Shown piece by piece: positions 28,972 to 37,840 of a DNA stretch of 64,000 bases. The notes beneath the pieces were generated by a model. The model ran no database searches. It was not told where the DNA came from and saw only the letters and a list, made by a program, of their open reading frames with translations. The translations under genes and the position numbers were made by a program. Within the stretch, counting starts at the first letter, position 1. Each line of letters begins with the position of its first letter. The stretch lies in the NCBI RefSeq assembly GCF_900128955.1, contig NZ_FQTY01000008.1:21868-85867 (forward strand), written 5' to 3'. This stretch comes from Tissierella praeacuta DSM 18095. GTDB lineage: Bacteria; Bacillota; Clostridia; Tissierellales; Tissierellaceae.

Positions 28972-29571
28972 TTATTTAAATATCTTAATTCTTTCTTCTA
29001 AAGAGCCATATTCTTTTTCTCCTGGTTCAGCAGTTGGTTTTCCAAATGGCATCTGAGCAATTAACTTCCAACTCCTAGGTATATTCCACTCTTTTTTTAC
29101 ATCTTCTTCAATAAGTTCATTATAATGTTGCAATGATGCTCCATATCCTTCTATTTCTAATGCTGTCCATATTACAAATTGATGCATTCCATTAGTCTGC
29201 TGAGACCAAATAGGAAAATTTTCTTTATAAGTTGAAAACTCTCTTTGTAAGTATTCTACTACACTAGAATCCTCAAAGAATAAAATTGTACCATAGGCTG
29301 ACTCAAAGGAATTAATCTTTTCTTCAGTAGAAGAAAAGTTATCAGCTTCCACTATTCTTCTCAATGATTCTTTAGTTATATCCCACAGTTTTGTATGATG
29401 CTTCCCAAGTAATAAAACTACTCTTGTGCTTTGGGAGTTAAATGCTGATGGGGTATGCTTTACTGCATGTTCTATAATCTCTTGAATTCTCTCATCAGAT
29501 ACTACCTTATCTTTACTAATTCCATAATATGTTCTTCTCTTTTCTACTGCTTCAAAAAAATTCATTACCAT
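28972..29571 (-). CDS. Nitroreductase-family flavoprotein
   Basis: A 199-aa FMN-dependent oxidoreductase of the YdgI/HBN1-like nitroreductase branch: AVEKRRTYYGISKD at the N-terminus (FMN phosphate-binding RR), HTPSAFNSQSTRVVLL (FMN-binding Ser/Asn), and near the C-terminus WKLIAQMPFGKP. It may reduce nitro or quinone compounds; the physiological substrate is unknown. GGAGGAA precedes the ATG. Single gene. Confidence 0.88.
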   Translation of the reverse strand: MVMNFFEAVEKRRTYYGISKDKVVSDERIQEIIEHAVKHTPSAFNSQSTRVVLLLGKHHTKLWDITKESLRRIVEADNFSSTEEKINSFESAYGTILFFEDSSVVEYLQREFSTYKENFPIWSQQTNGMHQFVIWTALEIEGYGASLQHYNELIEEDVKKEWNIPRSWKLIAQMPFGKPTAEPGEKEYGSLEERIKIFK

Positions 29572-29822
29572 TCTAATTCCTCCATTTAATTTTATTTCTA
29601 TAATTTATATTAATTAATTATTTAATAATTTCTTTTAACTTATTATGTACTCTTATACCCATTAAAATACAAATATATCTTATGACTTGTCTATTCAATA
29701 GTACATAGGATCCACTCTTGTATCTGCCTTTAATAAAGCAAATTTAAGTGATATAATATAAAGACTAGAAAAACATACGAATTTATCTGAATGTATTTTT
29801 TTATTTTATGGAGGATAAAATT

Positions 29823-31286
29823 ATGACTAAAAATAGCTTTACAAAGGATATTCCCTTTGTCGTAAAAAATAATGGCTTAAAAGACTGCCAAAATGCTTAT
29901 GAAGATTTAATGGAAGAATTTAATGCTATTCTCGATGCTTCAAATGATGGAATACATATTACAGATGGAAAAGGAGTCACTCTAAGGTTTAATAAATCCT
30001 GTGAAAGGATTGATGGTGTAAAGGCTGATTATGTAATAGGAAAACATATGGAAGAATTAGTGGCAGAAGGTATATATTCCGAGTCCGTTGCTTTAGCTGT
30101 AATTAAAGAAAAAAAACAAATTTCTATGCTCCAGCAAGTAAATGGTAAGGAAGTTATAGGGACAGGAACTCCAATCTTTAAAAATGGAGAATTATATAGA
30201 ATTGTTATAAACTCCAGAGATATAACTGAATTAAGAGATTTAAAAAGAAGTTTAGAAGAGGCTAAATTAATCAACAAAAAATATCAACAAGAACTAGATA
30301 TTATCAGTTCTAAGGATAAAGCAAAGAATAATAACATCATCTATAATAGTGAAAAAATGGATAAAATAATAGATTTAGCACTAAGGGTAGCTAAAGTAGA
30401 TTCAACAGTTCTTATTGAGGGTGAATCTGGTGTTGGCAAGGGAGTTTTAAGTTGTTTTTTACACAACAACAGTCTTAGATATAATAAACCTTTCATTAAA
30501 ATCAATTGTGGTGCAATACCAGAAAACCTTTTAGAATCAGAATTATTTGGTTATGAAAAAGGATCCTTCACTGGGGCAAATAAAGAGGGAAAAGTAGGAT
30601 TAATCCAACTAGCAGATAAAGGAACTTTATTTCTTGATGAAATAGGAGAACTACCACTGAATTTACAAGTAAAACTACTAAATGTAATACAAAATAGAGA
30701 ATTAACTAAGGTAGGAGGTACTAATATAATACCTGTTGATATTAGGATTATTGCAGCCACAAATAGAAACTTACAGGATATGATAAAAAATAAAACCTTT
30801 AGAGAAGATTTATATTATAGACTTAATGTGGTTCCCATAACAATTCCTCCTCTAAGAGAGCGAAAAGAAGATATACCTCCACTTATTTTAAATTTCTTAA
30901 ATAGGTTTAATGAAAAATATAATTATAATAAAAAAATAAGTCCAGAAGCTATGAAAATATTATTGCGTTATAATTGGTCTGGAAATATTAGAGAAGTTGA
31001 AAACCTTATTGAAAGACTAGTAGTTACAACTAATGATGATATTATTAATAAACAAGATATCATTGATTGCCAACTGGTTTCTATAACAGATTATTCAAGT
31101 TTCGATATAAATAAGATTAGCAGCTATAAAAATATTATTGCAGAATATGAGAAAAAATTACTCCTAGATATAATGTCTAAATGCAAAAGCACTCATGAAA
31201 TGGCTGAAATACTTAACTTAGATAGAAGCACCATAAGAAAAAAATTCAAAAGACTAAATATTAAACTAGAATTTAAGGAGGAATAA
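29823..31286 (+). CDS. PAS-domain sigma-54-dependent transcriptional activator (RocR-like)
   Basis: A 487-aa enhancer-binding protein. An N-terminal PAS sensor (about 25-135, ILDASNDGIHITD) precedes an AAA+ domain (about 175-400) with Walker A GESGVGKG near 200, GSFTGA near 247 (the sigma-54-contacting loop, normally GAFTGA) and Walker B LFLDEIGEL near 267, then a Fis-type HTH (STHEMAEILNLDRSTIRKKFK) at the C-terminus. The start at 29823 follows GGAGGATAAAATT; the ATG at 29808 overlaps that site. It sits directly upstream of a -24/-12 promoter, so it most likely activates the ureohydrolase operon, as RocR does for arginine catabolism. Confidence 0.93.
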   Translation: MTKNSFTKDIPFVVKNNGLKDCQNAYEDLMEEFNAILDASNDGIHITDGKGVTLRFNKSCERIDGVKADYVIGKHMEELVAEGIYSESVALAVIKEKKQISMLQQVNGKEVIGTGTPIFKNGELYRIVINSRDITELRDLKRSLEEAKLINKKYQQELDIISSKDKAKNNNIIYNSEKMDKIIDLALRVAKVDSTVLIEGESGVGKGVLSCFLHNNSLRYNKPFIKINCGAIPENLLESELFGYEKGSFTGANKEGKVGLIQLADKGTLFLDEIGELPLNLQVKLLNVIQNRELTKVGGTNIIPVDIRIIAATNRNLQDMIKNKTFREDLYYRLNVVPITIPPLRERKEDIPPLILNFLNRFNEKYNYNKKISPEAMKILLRYNWSGNIREVENLIERLVVTTNDDIINKQDIIDCQLVSITDYSSFDINKISSYKNIIAEYEKKLLLDIMSKCKSTHEMAEILNLDRSTIRKKFKRLNIKLEFKEE

Positions 31287-31318
31287 CTTCCCTCGAGGAA
31301 ATCATTCCTCCTTAAATT
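31270..31318 (+). terminator. Stem-loop at the end of the activator gene
   Basis: A perfect 15-bp stem (AATTTAAGGAGGAAT at 31270-31284 with its complement at 31304-31318) overlapping the activator stop codon. The tail is only moderately T-rich, so it could also be an upstream activator site. Confidence 0.55.
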
Positions 31319-31361
31319 CTTTGTATTGACTAACTCTTATTTCATAAGACTTTAAACATTT

Positions 31362-31385
31362 ACAGGAGGAAATTATTCCTCCTGT
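31362..31385. promoter_or_regulatory. Inverted repeat, candidate enhancer (UAS) for the sigma-54 activator
   Basis: ACAGGAGGAA (31362-31371) and TTCCTCCTGT (31376-31385) form a perfect 10-bp inverted repeat 46 nt upstream of the -24 element. It shares the core AGGAGGAA...TTCCTCC with the stem at 31270-31318, giving two similar dyads ahead of the promoter. Confidence 0.45.
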
Positions 31386-31430
31386 TTTCAATATCCTTGT
31401 TGTAAATCATTGATTTATGGGCTTATTTTT

Positions 31431-31447
31431 TTGGCACAATACTTGCT
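31431..31447 (+). promoter_or_regulatory. Sigma-54 (-24/-12) promoter of the ureohydrolase operon
   Basis: TTGGCACAATACTTGCT matches the consensus TGGCAC-N5-TTGCW with GG and GC exactly 10 nt apart. It lies 43 nt upstream of the ATG of the agmatinase-family gene, next to a sigma-54 activator gene. Confidence 0.9.
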
Positions 31448-31489
31448 ATATAATATATCGAAAAATAAAATTTATTTGGAGGTATAACA

Positions 31490-32449
31490 ATGGAAAATAT
31501 TAATGCAAACCAACCAGCAAGTGCATCATCCTCACCAAGATTTGTTAACATGGGTACATTTATGAGGATGCCAAGAATTGACAAATTAGAAGGTTTAGAC
31601 TTTGCTATTGTGGGAATCCCCTTTGACACAGCAAGTTCCTTTAGAACTGGTGCAAGATTTGGCCCTAATGGAATAAGAAACATTTCTGTAATGATGAAAC
31701 CTAATAATGTAATAATGGAAATCAATATCTTAGATGAACTAAAGGGTGGAGACTATGGAGATATAAATATAGTCCCAGGCTATATATTACCTAGCTATGA
31801 AAAAATCGAAGAGGAAATGACTAAAATTGTCAATGCAGATGTTACACCTATAGCTTTAGGAGGAGATCACTCCATAACCCTTGCAGAATTAAGGGCAGTT
31901 GCCAAAAAACATGGTCCAGTAGCATTGGTTCATTTTGATTCCCATGCAGATATTAATGAAGAAGTATTTGGTGAAAAATATAATCATGGAACTCCTTTTA
32001 GAAGAGCTATTGAAGAAGGTCTAATAGATCCTTCACATTCTATCCAGATTGGTATGAGAGGTTCCTTATATGACCCTAACGAACATAAAATGGCTGCTGA
32101 ACTAGGTCTAAAACTAATCCCAGCTCATAAAATCAGAGAAATGGGATTTGAAGAACTATTAAAACAAATTAAAGAAAGAGTAGGAGATAAAAAAGCTTTC
32201 CTTACTTTTGATATTGACTTTGTAGACCCAGCCTATGCTCCTGGTACAGGAACACCAGAAGTAGCAGGATTCACTTCACTTGAAACTTTAAATTTAATAA
32301 GAGGAATTAAAGAATTAAACTTTGTAGGTTTCGATATTGTTGAAGTCGCACCACCATATGATTTTGGAGAAATTACATCCTATATGGCTGCTAATATTGC
32401 TTTCGAATTTTTATCAATTCTTGCCCTAAAGAAAAAGAATAGTAGATAA
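31490..32449 (+). CDS. speB: Agmatinase/arginase-family ureohydrolase
   Basis: A 319-aa binuclear-manganese hydrolase that splits urea from agmatine or a related guanidino compound. All metal-ligand motifs are present: GGDHS (about 124-128), DSHAD (about 150-154) and FDIDFVDPAYAPGTGTP (about 239-255). SFRTGARFGPNGIR near residue 45 matches agmatinases better than arginases. GGAGGT precedes the ATG. It is driven by the -24/-12 promoter and followed 37 nt later by yjiH-like. The substrate could also be guanidinobutyrate, formimidoylglutamate or arginine; family sure, substrate inferred. Confidence 0.85.
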   Translation: MENINANQPASASSSPRFVNMGTFMRMPRIDKLEGLDFAIVGIPFDTASSFRTGARFGPNGIRNISVMMKPNNVIMEINILDELKGGDYGDINIVPGYILPSYEKIEEEMTKIVNADVTPIALGGDHSITLAELRAVAKKHGPVALVHFDSHADINEEVFGEKYNHGTPFRRAIEEGLIDPSHSIQIGMRGSLYDPNEHKMAAELGLKLIPAHKIREMGFEELLKQIKERVGDKKAFLTFDIDFVDPAYAPGTGTPEVAGFTSLETLNLIRGIKELNFVGFDIVEVAPPYDFGEITSYMAANIAFEFLSILALKKKNSR

Positions 32450-32486
32450 TAAGATAAAAATAGACCAAAGACTGGAGGATTTATAT

Positions 32487-33953
32487 ATGTCCCATACTTT
32501 GATTAAGGGAGATAATTTAGAAGAACTAAAAAAATTAAATCTAGATTTAAATGATGTGACAGTTCTAGACTCTTTATCCTTAAACAAAAAAAGCAGCCGA
32601 ATAGGTTTGATAAAATCTATCTTTTTTACTGCAATTGCCATATTCATATTCTTTATACCTTTAACCATAAAAGGAACAACAGATGTCCCTTTTGGTTTTA
32701 TATACAATTTTTTTATAAAGGCCTTAGGAAACTTTGGACTATGGTTAATAACTTTAGTTATAGTATTTACAGGGATTTTAAGTGTATATGGAAAATTTTT
32801 TGCTAAAAAGAACACTATGCTAAATAACTATTTTGGTGAAGATTCTGTATTTCATCCTTTTTTATATTCATTAGGCGGCTTCTTCACCTTAGTATATACT
32901 CTTGATGCAACAATCCCTGGCTTTACAGGACCAGAGTGGATAGTAGGCTCTAGCACTGGAGGAACTGTTGTCCCAGCAATAGTAATGGGTGTTGCGTGGA
33001 TAATCCCTGTAGGCTGTTTCTTTATGCCTTTCCTGTTGAATTATGGAGTAATAGATTTTGTAGGCTCATTGATGGAACCTTTAATGAGACCTGTCTTCAA
33101 AGTACCTGGAAGGGCAGCAGTAAATGCTATAGCATCTTTTGTTAGTTCTTCATCTGTAGGGGTTTTAATTACAAATAAACTATATAATACAGGAGTTTAT
33201 ACAGAAAAAGAAGCTGTCCTAGTTGCTACAGGATTTAGCGCAGTAAGCGTAGGCTTTGCTTACATGGTAATTAAAACGGCAGGCTTAGCTGATCATTTCT
33301 TAAAAGTATATTTTATAGCATTATTCATTACCTTATTGATTAGTGCTATAATGTCAAGAATACCACCTCTATGTAAAAAGAAAGATATTTATTATAATGG
33401 TAAAATCCAAACGAAGGATGATATTAAAGCACAAAGAAATAGAGGAAAGGGAATTATTAAAACTGGTTTTGATAGGGCTATAAAAAAATCTTATACTGCT
33501 AATAATATTTTTAGGGAAATAAAATCCAGTTTAATTGATGGCTATGCTGTATTTCCTAAAGTATTGACATTATTAGCTTCTATGGGAATTTTAGGATTAA
33601 TTGTTGCTGAGTATACTCCATTTTTTAATTGGATAGGCGCTTTATTTGTTCCACTACTTAAATTATTCCAAGTACCTAATGCAGTTGAAATAGCTCCTTC
33701 TCTCCCAGTAGGAATTGCTGAAATGTTTTTACCAGTATTATTAATTGCTGATAAAGTAGAATTACTAGATATAGGTGCTAGATATGTAGTCACAACTATA
33801 TCAATAGTTCAGATTATTTTCTTTTCTGAAACTATAGTTGTAATGATGGCAGCAAAATTACCCGTGAAATTAAGTGAATTAATTATTTGTTTCTTTGAAA
33901 GAACTATTTTAGCTATACCGATAACTGCATTATTTATGCATATATTGTTTTAA
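32487..33953 (+). CDS. YjiH-family membrane protein with nucleoside-recognition (Gate) domains
   Basis: A 488-aa polytopic membrane protein. The opening GLIKSIFFTAIAIFIFFIPL and paired Gate-type regions (VPGRAAVNAIASFVSSSSVG; PNAVEIAPSLPVGIAEMFLP) match the YjiH family of putative transporters. In several bacteria YjiH neighbours ureohydrolases or amino-acid catabolic genes. It shares the sigma-54 promoter with the agmatinase-family gene, so it may move its substrate or product. GGAGG ribosome binding site. Confidence 0.82.
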   Translation: MSHTLIKGDNLEELKKLNLDLNDVTVLDSLSLNKKSSRIGLIKSIFFTAIAIFIFFIPLTIKGTTDVPFGFIYNFFIKALGNFGLWLITLVIVFTGILSVYGKFFAKKNTMLNNYFGEDSVFHPFLYSLGGFFTLVYTLDATIPGFTGPEWIVGSSTGGTVVPAIVMGVAWIIPVGCFFMPFLLNYGVIDFVGSLMEPLMRPVFKVPGRAAVNAIASFVSSSSVGVLITNKLYNTGVYTEKEAVLVATGFSAVSVGFAYMVIKTAGLADHFLKVYFIALFITLLISAIMSRIPPLCKKKDIYYNGKIQTKDDIKAQRNRGKGIIKTGFDRAIKKSYTANNIFREIKSSLIDGYAVFPKVLTLLASMGILGLIVAEYTPFFNWIGALFVPLLKLFQVPNAVEIAPSLPVGIAEMFLPVLLIADKVELLDIGARYVVTTISIVQIIFFSETIVVMMAAKLPVKLSELIICFFERTILAIPITALFMHILF

Positions 33954-33967
33954 ATATTAGAACTACA

Positions 33968-34004
33968 AAGGTGGAGTTTATTAAAATACTCCACCTTGTA
34001 TTTT
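33968..34004 (+). terminator. Terminator of the ureohydrolase operon
   Basis: AAGGTGGAGT/ACTCCACCTT stem followed by GTATTTTA, 14 nt after the yjiH-like stop. Confidence 0.8.
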
Positions 34005-34146
34005 ATACCATTTATATGGTTCTTACTTTTCTAAAACTTAGATTGTGTAAACTATATTTACCTCTCTTTTTAAATTAAACTTGATTTTTTTGAATATTTA
34101 CAGTATTATAGTTGAAATACTTAATTATTTAAAGGAGTCAAGGAAA

Positions 34147-34617
34147 ATGGCTATAGAAAAAGTAAAAGATTATTTAAAGCAATTTAATAAAGTTGAAGAT
34201 ATTCTTGAACTGGAAAAGTCAACTGCTACAGTTCAATTGGCTGCAATAGCTTTAGGTACTGAAGAAGCAAGGATAGCAAAATCTCTATCCTTCTATGACG
34301 GAGATGGAGCCATGGTTATAGTAGTTGCAGGGGATGCGAAGGTTGATAATAAAAAATTTAAAAATGAATTTAACTTTAAACCTAGAATGTTAACTCCAGA
34401 AGATACCATAAGCTTTACTGGACATGAAATTGGAGGTGTATGTCCCTTTGCTCTTCCAGAAAATGTAAAGGTATATTTAGATAATTCTATGAAAAGATTT
34501 ACTACAATGTTTCCCGCCTGTGGCAGCAGCAATTCTGCAATCGAGCTTACTTTAGATGAGTTAGAAAAAATATCTAAAAGCTCTAAATGGGTAGATGTTT
34601 GTAAAGGCTGGGAATAA
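34147..34617 (+). CDS. YbaK/EbsC-family aminoacyl-tRNA deacylase-like protein
   Basis: A 156-aa protein of the YbaK/ProX editing-domain family that hydrolyses mischarged tRNA (typically Cys-tRNAPro). Visible: the lysine-containing EEARIAKSLSFY, VVVAGDAKVDNKKFK, and the GHEIGGVCPFALP loop. AAAGGAG lies upstream of the ATG at 34147; the frame is open to 34081, but that start lacks a site. Monocistronic. Confidence 0.87.
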   Translation: MAIEKVKDYLKQFNKVEDILELEKSTATVQLAAIALGTEEARIAKSLSFYDGDGAMVIVVAGDAKVDNKKFKNEFNFKPRMLTPEDTISFTGHEIGGVCPFALPENVKVYLDNSMKRFTTMFPACGSSNSAIELTLDELEKISKSSKWVDVCKGWE

Positions 34618-34624
34618 AATTAAA

Positions 34625-34653
34625 TGGCACAAGAAAACAACCCTCTTGTGTCA
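34625..34653. terminator. Bidirectional terminator, end of the B12 operon
   Basis: TGGCACAAGA and TCTTGTGTCA arms directly after the cobC stop codon (34654) and just past the convergent deacylase gene. Confidence 0.65.
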
Positions 34654-35220
34654 TTAATTATAATTTAACTTCTTTATATATTTATATCCTTCGTCTATTG
34701 ATATTATATTTATACTACCATTATCTACTTTAAACCTAAAGAAATAATCTGGATTGTCAAATATCCATGATAGAGCTAATCGAATAACACAATCATGAGT
34801 AATTAATAGAATATTTTCATCCTGTCTTGATATTTCTTCTAAGAATTCACTTATCCTACTATATACACCTAATATACTTTCACCTTTAGGTATAATATAA
34901 TTTTGTGTATCATCTAACCATAGTTTAGTTTCATTGGGATAGATTCTTGATATTTCCTCAAAGGTCTTTCCAGTAAAAATTCCAAAATTAATTTCCCTAA
35001 TCCTTAAATCCTCCGTACCTTCTAACTCCAAATTCTCTAAAGTTTCCACAGTTCGTCTTAGGGAACTATAGTATACCTTATCATAACTAAATTTTTTTAA
35101 TAATTCTTTTGTATCTTTTATCTGCATTATACCTTTTTCTGTAAGGCTAGTATCATCTCTGCTAAAGATTCTTTGTATATTATCCTCTGATTCACCATGC
35201 CGTATCATAATTATATCCAT
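34654..35220 (-). CDS. cobC: Alpha-ribazole phosphatase (histidine phosphatase family)
   Basis: A 188-aa phosphoglycerate-mutase-like phosphatase that removes the phosphate from alpha-ribazole-5'-P or from adenosylcobalamin-5'-P. Catalytic IMIRHGESEDN at the N-terminus, a proton-donor Glu region (REINFGIFTGKTFEEI) and the second His in LLITHDCVIRL. The ATG at 35220 overlaps the last codons of cobS, indicating coupling; a TTG at 35235 is a less likely start. Last gene of the B12 operon. Confidence 0.88.
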   Translation of the reverse strand: MDIIMIRHGESEDNIQRIFSRDDTSLTEKGIMQIKDTKELLKKFSYDKVYYSSLRRTVETLENLELEGTEDLRIREINFGIFTGKTFEEISRIYPNETKLWLDDTQNYIIPKGESILGVYSRISEFLEEISRQDENILLITHDCVIRLALSWIFDNPDYFFRFKVDNGSINIISIDEGYKYIKKLNYN

Positions 35221-35945
35221 AACATCACACCCCAAAAACCAAGTAAAGAAATGGTATCTCCTAATTCAATAACAGCACCATATACATCACCAGTAAATCC
35301 TCCTATTTTTTTATAAGCTATATAGGATATATATTCCCCAGCTAAAAAGTTAATTAATAGTGGAATTATATACCTTATATCTAATAATAGTAATATGATT
35401 ATATAAATAATCCCACTTATTATCATTAGAATTTTTGGATTACTTTGATGAAATAAATCTCCTAAGCCTCCAGGTCTTGCATTTTTCTTATATGCTATTA
35501 TTCTAGCAACTACTAATCTGCTATTTGCAAATGATAAAACTATAGCCAATGGTAGATTTTTAATGCTATAAATTAATATAAATTTAAACATAATTAATAG
35601 AATTAAACTAAGTACTCCAAAAGCTCCTATTCTACTATCCTTCATTATTTCCAAAGTTTTTTCCTTATCTCTATTAGATAAGAAGCCATCAAAAGTATCT
35701 GAAAGACCATCTAAATGCAGTCCACCTGTTGCTATTATTGTAGTTAATAATCCTAAAAAAGATGCAATTAAATTATTATAAGGATAAATTAAATAATATA
35801 CTAATCCTCCCAATGCTCCTATAATTGCTCCCACTAATGGAAGAAAAAATATGCTATATTTAATATTTTTCCCACCAAAGTCTACATTTATATTAATAGG
35901 TATATGGGAAAAAAATTGTAAAGAAAGTATAAATCCCTTTATCAT
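35211..35945 (-). CDS. cobS: Adenosylcobinamide-GDP ribazoletransferase (cobalamin synthase)
   Basis: A 244-aa integral membrane enzyme joining AdoCbi-GDP with alpha-ribazole(-P) to form the nucleotide loop. The Mg-binding motif GGLHLDGLSDTFDGF (DGxxD) near residue 75 and DSRIGAFG are intact, with 6-7 TM segments. The start at 35945 overlaps the cobU stop (ATGA); the frame is open a little further upstream to 35972. Confidence 0.94.
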   Translation of the reverse strand: MIKGFILSLQFFSHIPININVDFGGKNIKYSIFFLPLVGAIIGALGGLVYYLIYPYNNLIASFLGLLTTIIATGGLHLDGLSDTFDGFLSNRDKEKTLEIMKDSRIGAFGVLSLILLIMFKFILIYSIKNLPLAIVLSFANSRLVVARIIAYKKNARPGGLGDLFHQSNPKILMIISGIIYIIILLLLDIRYIIPLLINFLAGEYISYIAYKKIGGFTGDVYGAVIELGDTISLLGFWGVMLWI

Positions 35946-36478
35946 TTGATTTTCACTGGTATGCCACAGCATACCAAATAAACCTCATCTGCTAAAGATG
36001 CTAGTCTTTGGTTTACCCTTCCTTGAATATCTCTAAAAACCCTAGATATATGATGTTCTGGAACTATGGAATCTCCCACCTCGTTAGTTACCAAAATTAG
36101 ATTATAGTTTTTTAATCTGATTTCTTTAACCAAATTTTCCAACTCTAAAACCACTTTGTTTTCTATTTTTTTTTGAAGATTATAGTCTATATAATCGGTA
36201 TCCTTTGATATATCAAACATTATATTAGATGTAAGGACAGTTATACAATCAAGGAGATAGTTTTCCTCTTCACCTATGGAATCTTTAATACCATAATTCC
36301 CCTCATAGGTTCGCCATTTTTTTGGTCTAGATTTTTGATGAAGTTTTACTCTTTCTCCCATCTCAGTATCTGTTATTTTAGATGTTGCTATATATACTAC
36401 ATCTGTTTTATCTTTATATAGACTTTCTGCAAAACTACTTTTACCTGAACGAGCCCCACCTGTAACTAAAACTATCAT
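35942..36478 (-). CDS. cobU: Adenosylcobinamide kinase / AdoCbi-P guanylyltransferase
   Basis: A 178-aa bifunctional enzyme that phosphorylates adenosylcobinamide and adds GMP. Walker A GGARSGKSSFAE (about 7-18), the guanylylated-His region RVKLHQKSRPKKWRTYE near 50, LLDCITVLTSN, and VTNEVGDSIVPEH. It lies 14 nt after cobT and overlaps cobS by 4 nt. Confidence 0.95.
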   Translation of the reverse strand: MIVLVTGGARSGKSSFAESLYKDKTDVVYIATSKITDTEMGERVKLHQKSRPKKWRTYEGNYGIKDSIGEEENYLLDCITVLTSNIMFDISKDTDYIDYNLQKKIENKVVLELENLVKEIRLKNYNLILVTNEVGDSIVPEHHISRVFRDIQGRVNQRLASLADEVYLVCCGIPVKIK

Positions 36479-36492
36479 CTTCTCACCTTCAT

Positions 36493-37566
36493 TTATTCTT
36501 CTCTTATATCCACTAGTGCAGAGCTACTTAAGGATACCTCTTCAAATGTCCCCATATTTTCCAATGTATACATTCCAGCTTCTATAATCTGGAAAGCTAA
36601 TGGACATCCTGTACCCTCTCCTAATCTCATACCTAGATTTAACATTGGTTTTAGTTGCAGTTCCTCCATTACATATTTTGCTCCTGGTTCTCCTGATAAA
36701 TGAGATGGAATTATATATTCTTTAACTAGAGGATTTAATTTAACAGCACAAAGAGCTGCTGATGATGATATAAATCCATCTATTACTATAGGTTTTTTGT
36801 TTTTAGCAGCTGATAAAAATAATCCACACATACCTCCTATATCAAAACCACCTACTTTTGCTATTGTATCTATTGGATCTTCTTTATTGGGTTTGTTCAA
36901 CTCTATTCCTTTTCTTATTACAGCCTTTTTATTAGTATGTTGCTCATCAGTAAGACCTGCACCTTTACCACAAGTTATATCTACATCTAAATCTGCCAAT
37001 ACAGATAAAACTGCGGCTGCAGTAGTAGTGTTTCCTATACCAACTTCCCCAGTACCTAAAATATCATATCCTTCACCATATAATTTATCACCAATTTCAA
37101 TACCTATTTCTATAGATTTAATTGCTTCATCATAGGTCATTGCTGGTTCTTTTACAAAATTCTTTGTTCCATCTGCTATCTTTCTATTTATTATTCTAGG
37201 ATCATTTATTTCTCCTATTACTCCCACATTTACCGTTACAATATCTGCATTAGCATATTTCCCTAAAGTTGCAACTCCCGTTACTCCCTTTGGCATACTC
37301 TCCGTCAATACCTTAGTAAAAATTTGAGGTGCTGAACTCACCCCTTCATCGGCTACTCCATTGTCACTACACATTACAACTATTGCTCTTTTATCAATTC
37401 TATTAACTACTTTTCCAGTCATACCTGCTATCTTTATAGTAGCCTCCTCTAAAGTACCTAAACTGCCCATAGGCTTAACTAATGCATCCCATTTTTCTCT
37501 TGCTAGTTTCTTAGCCTCATCCTTTGAAGGATTTATTGAACTTATAGTTTCTTTTAATAGATTCAT
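36493..37566 (-). CDS. cobT: Nicotinate-nucleotide:DMB phosphoribosyltransferase
   Basis: A 357-aa enzyme making alpha-ribazole-5'-P from nicotinate mononucleotide and a lower-ligand base. Motifs: PMGSLGTLEEATIKIAG, VMCSDNGVADEGVS, GTGEVGIGNTTTAAAVL and the C-terminal LRLGEGTG-like MRLGEGTGCPLAF that holds the catalytic Glu. AAAGGGTGG precedes the ATG. It is in the late, nucleotide-loop part of the operon. No DMB synthesis genes are in the window, so the natural lower ligand is unknown. Confidence 0.95.
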   Translation of the reverse strand: MNLLKETISSINPSKDEAKKLAREKWDALVKPMGSLGTLEEATIKIAGMTGKVVNRIDKRAIVVMCSDNGVADEGVSSAPQIFTKVLTESMPKGVTGVATLGKYANADIVTVNVGVIGEINDPRIINRKIADGTKNFVKEPAMTYDEAIKSIEIGIEIGDKLYGEGYDILGTGEVGIGNTTTAAAVLSVLADLDVDITCGKGAGLTDEQHTNKKAVIRKGIELNKPNKEDPIDTIAKVGGFDIGGMCGLFLSAAKNKKPIVIDGFISSSAALCAVKLNPLVKEYIIPSHLSGEPGAKYVMEELQLKPMLNLGMRLGEGTGCPLAFQIIEAGMYTLENMGTFEEVSLSSSALVDIREE

Positions 37567-37585
37567 ATGTATTCCACCCTTTTTA

Positions 37586-37840
37586 TTATTTATTTCTTTT
37601 CATATTGTTTCTCTCAATTAATTTTTTGTTTATATAATCGTATCCATTTGGTCTATGCGGTATAAGGCAGTTGGAGCAATCTTTAACACCATAATTTTCT
37701 ATATGATTTCCACCACAATCCTCCATAAGATATAATGGACAATAACAAAACATACAATTAAATTCTTCCTCATTTTCTACCTTATGACATGGAAAATATT
37801 CGCAAGCTGTATTTCTATAGAATCTATATGAGTTCTCCAC
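37586..37840 (-). CDS. Cysteine-rich small-domain protein of B12 clusters
   Basis: An 84-aa soluble protein with nine Cys, including C-x5-HK (EYFPCHK), CMFCYCPLY, EDCGGN and KDCSNCLIPH, the pattern of the Cys-rich small domain often found beside cobalamin genes or fused to CobT/CobK-like proteins in anaerobes. It probably binds zinc, cobalt or an iron-sulfur cluster. It starts at a GTG right after the cbiJ stop with GGGGGAAAG upstream. Role unknown. Confidence 0.75.
   Translation of the reverse strand: MENSYRFYRNTACEYFPCHKVENEEEFNCMFCYCPLYLMEDCGGNHIENYGVKDCSNCLIPHRPNGYDYINKKLIERNNMKRNK

Noticed and set aside
34081..34146. Upstream extension of the YbaK/EbsC gene
   Set aside because: The extra 22 residues are not family-like and the ribosome binding site (AAAGGAG) is placed for the ATG at 34147.
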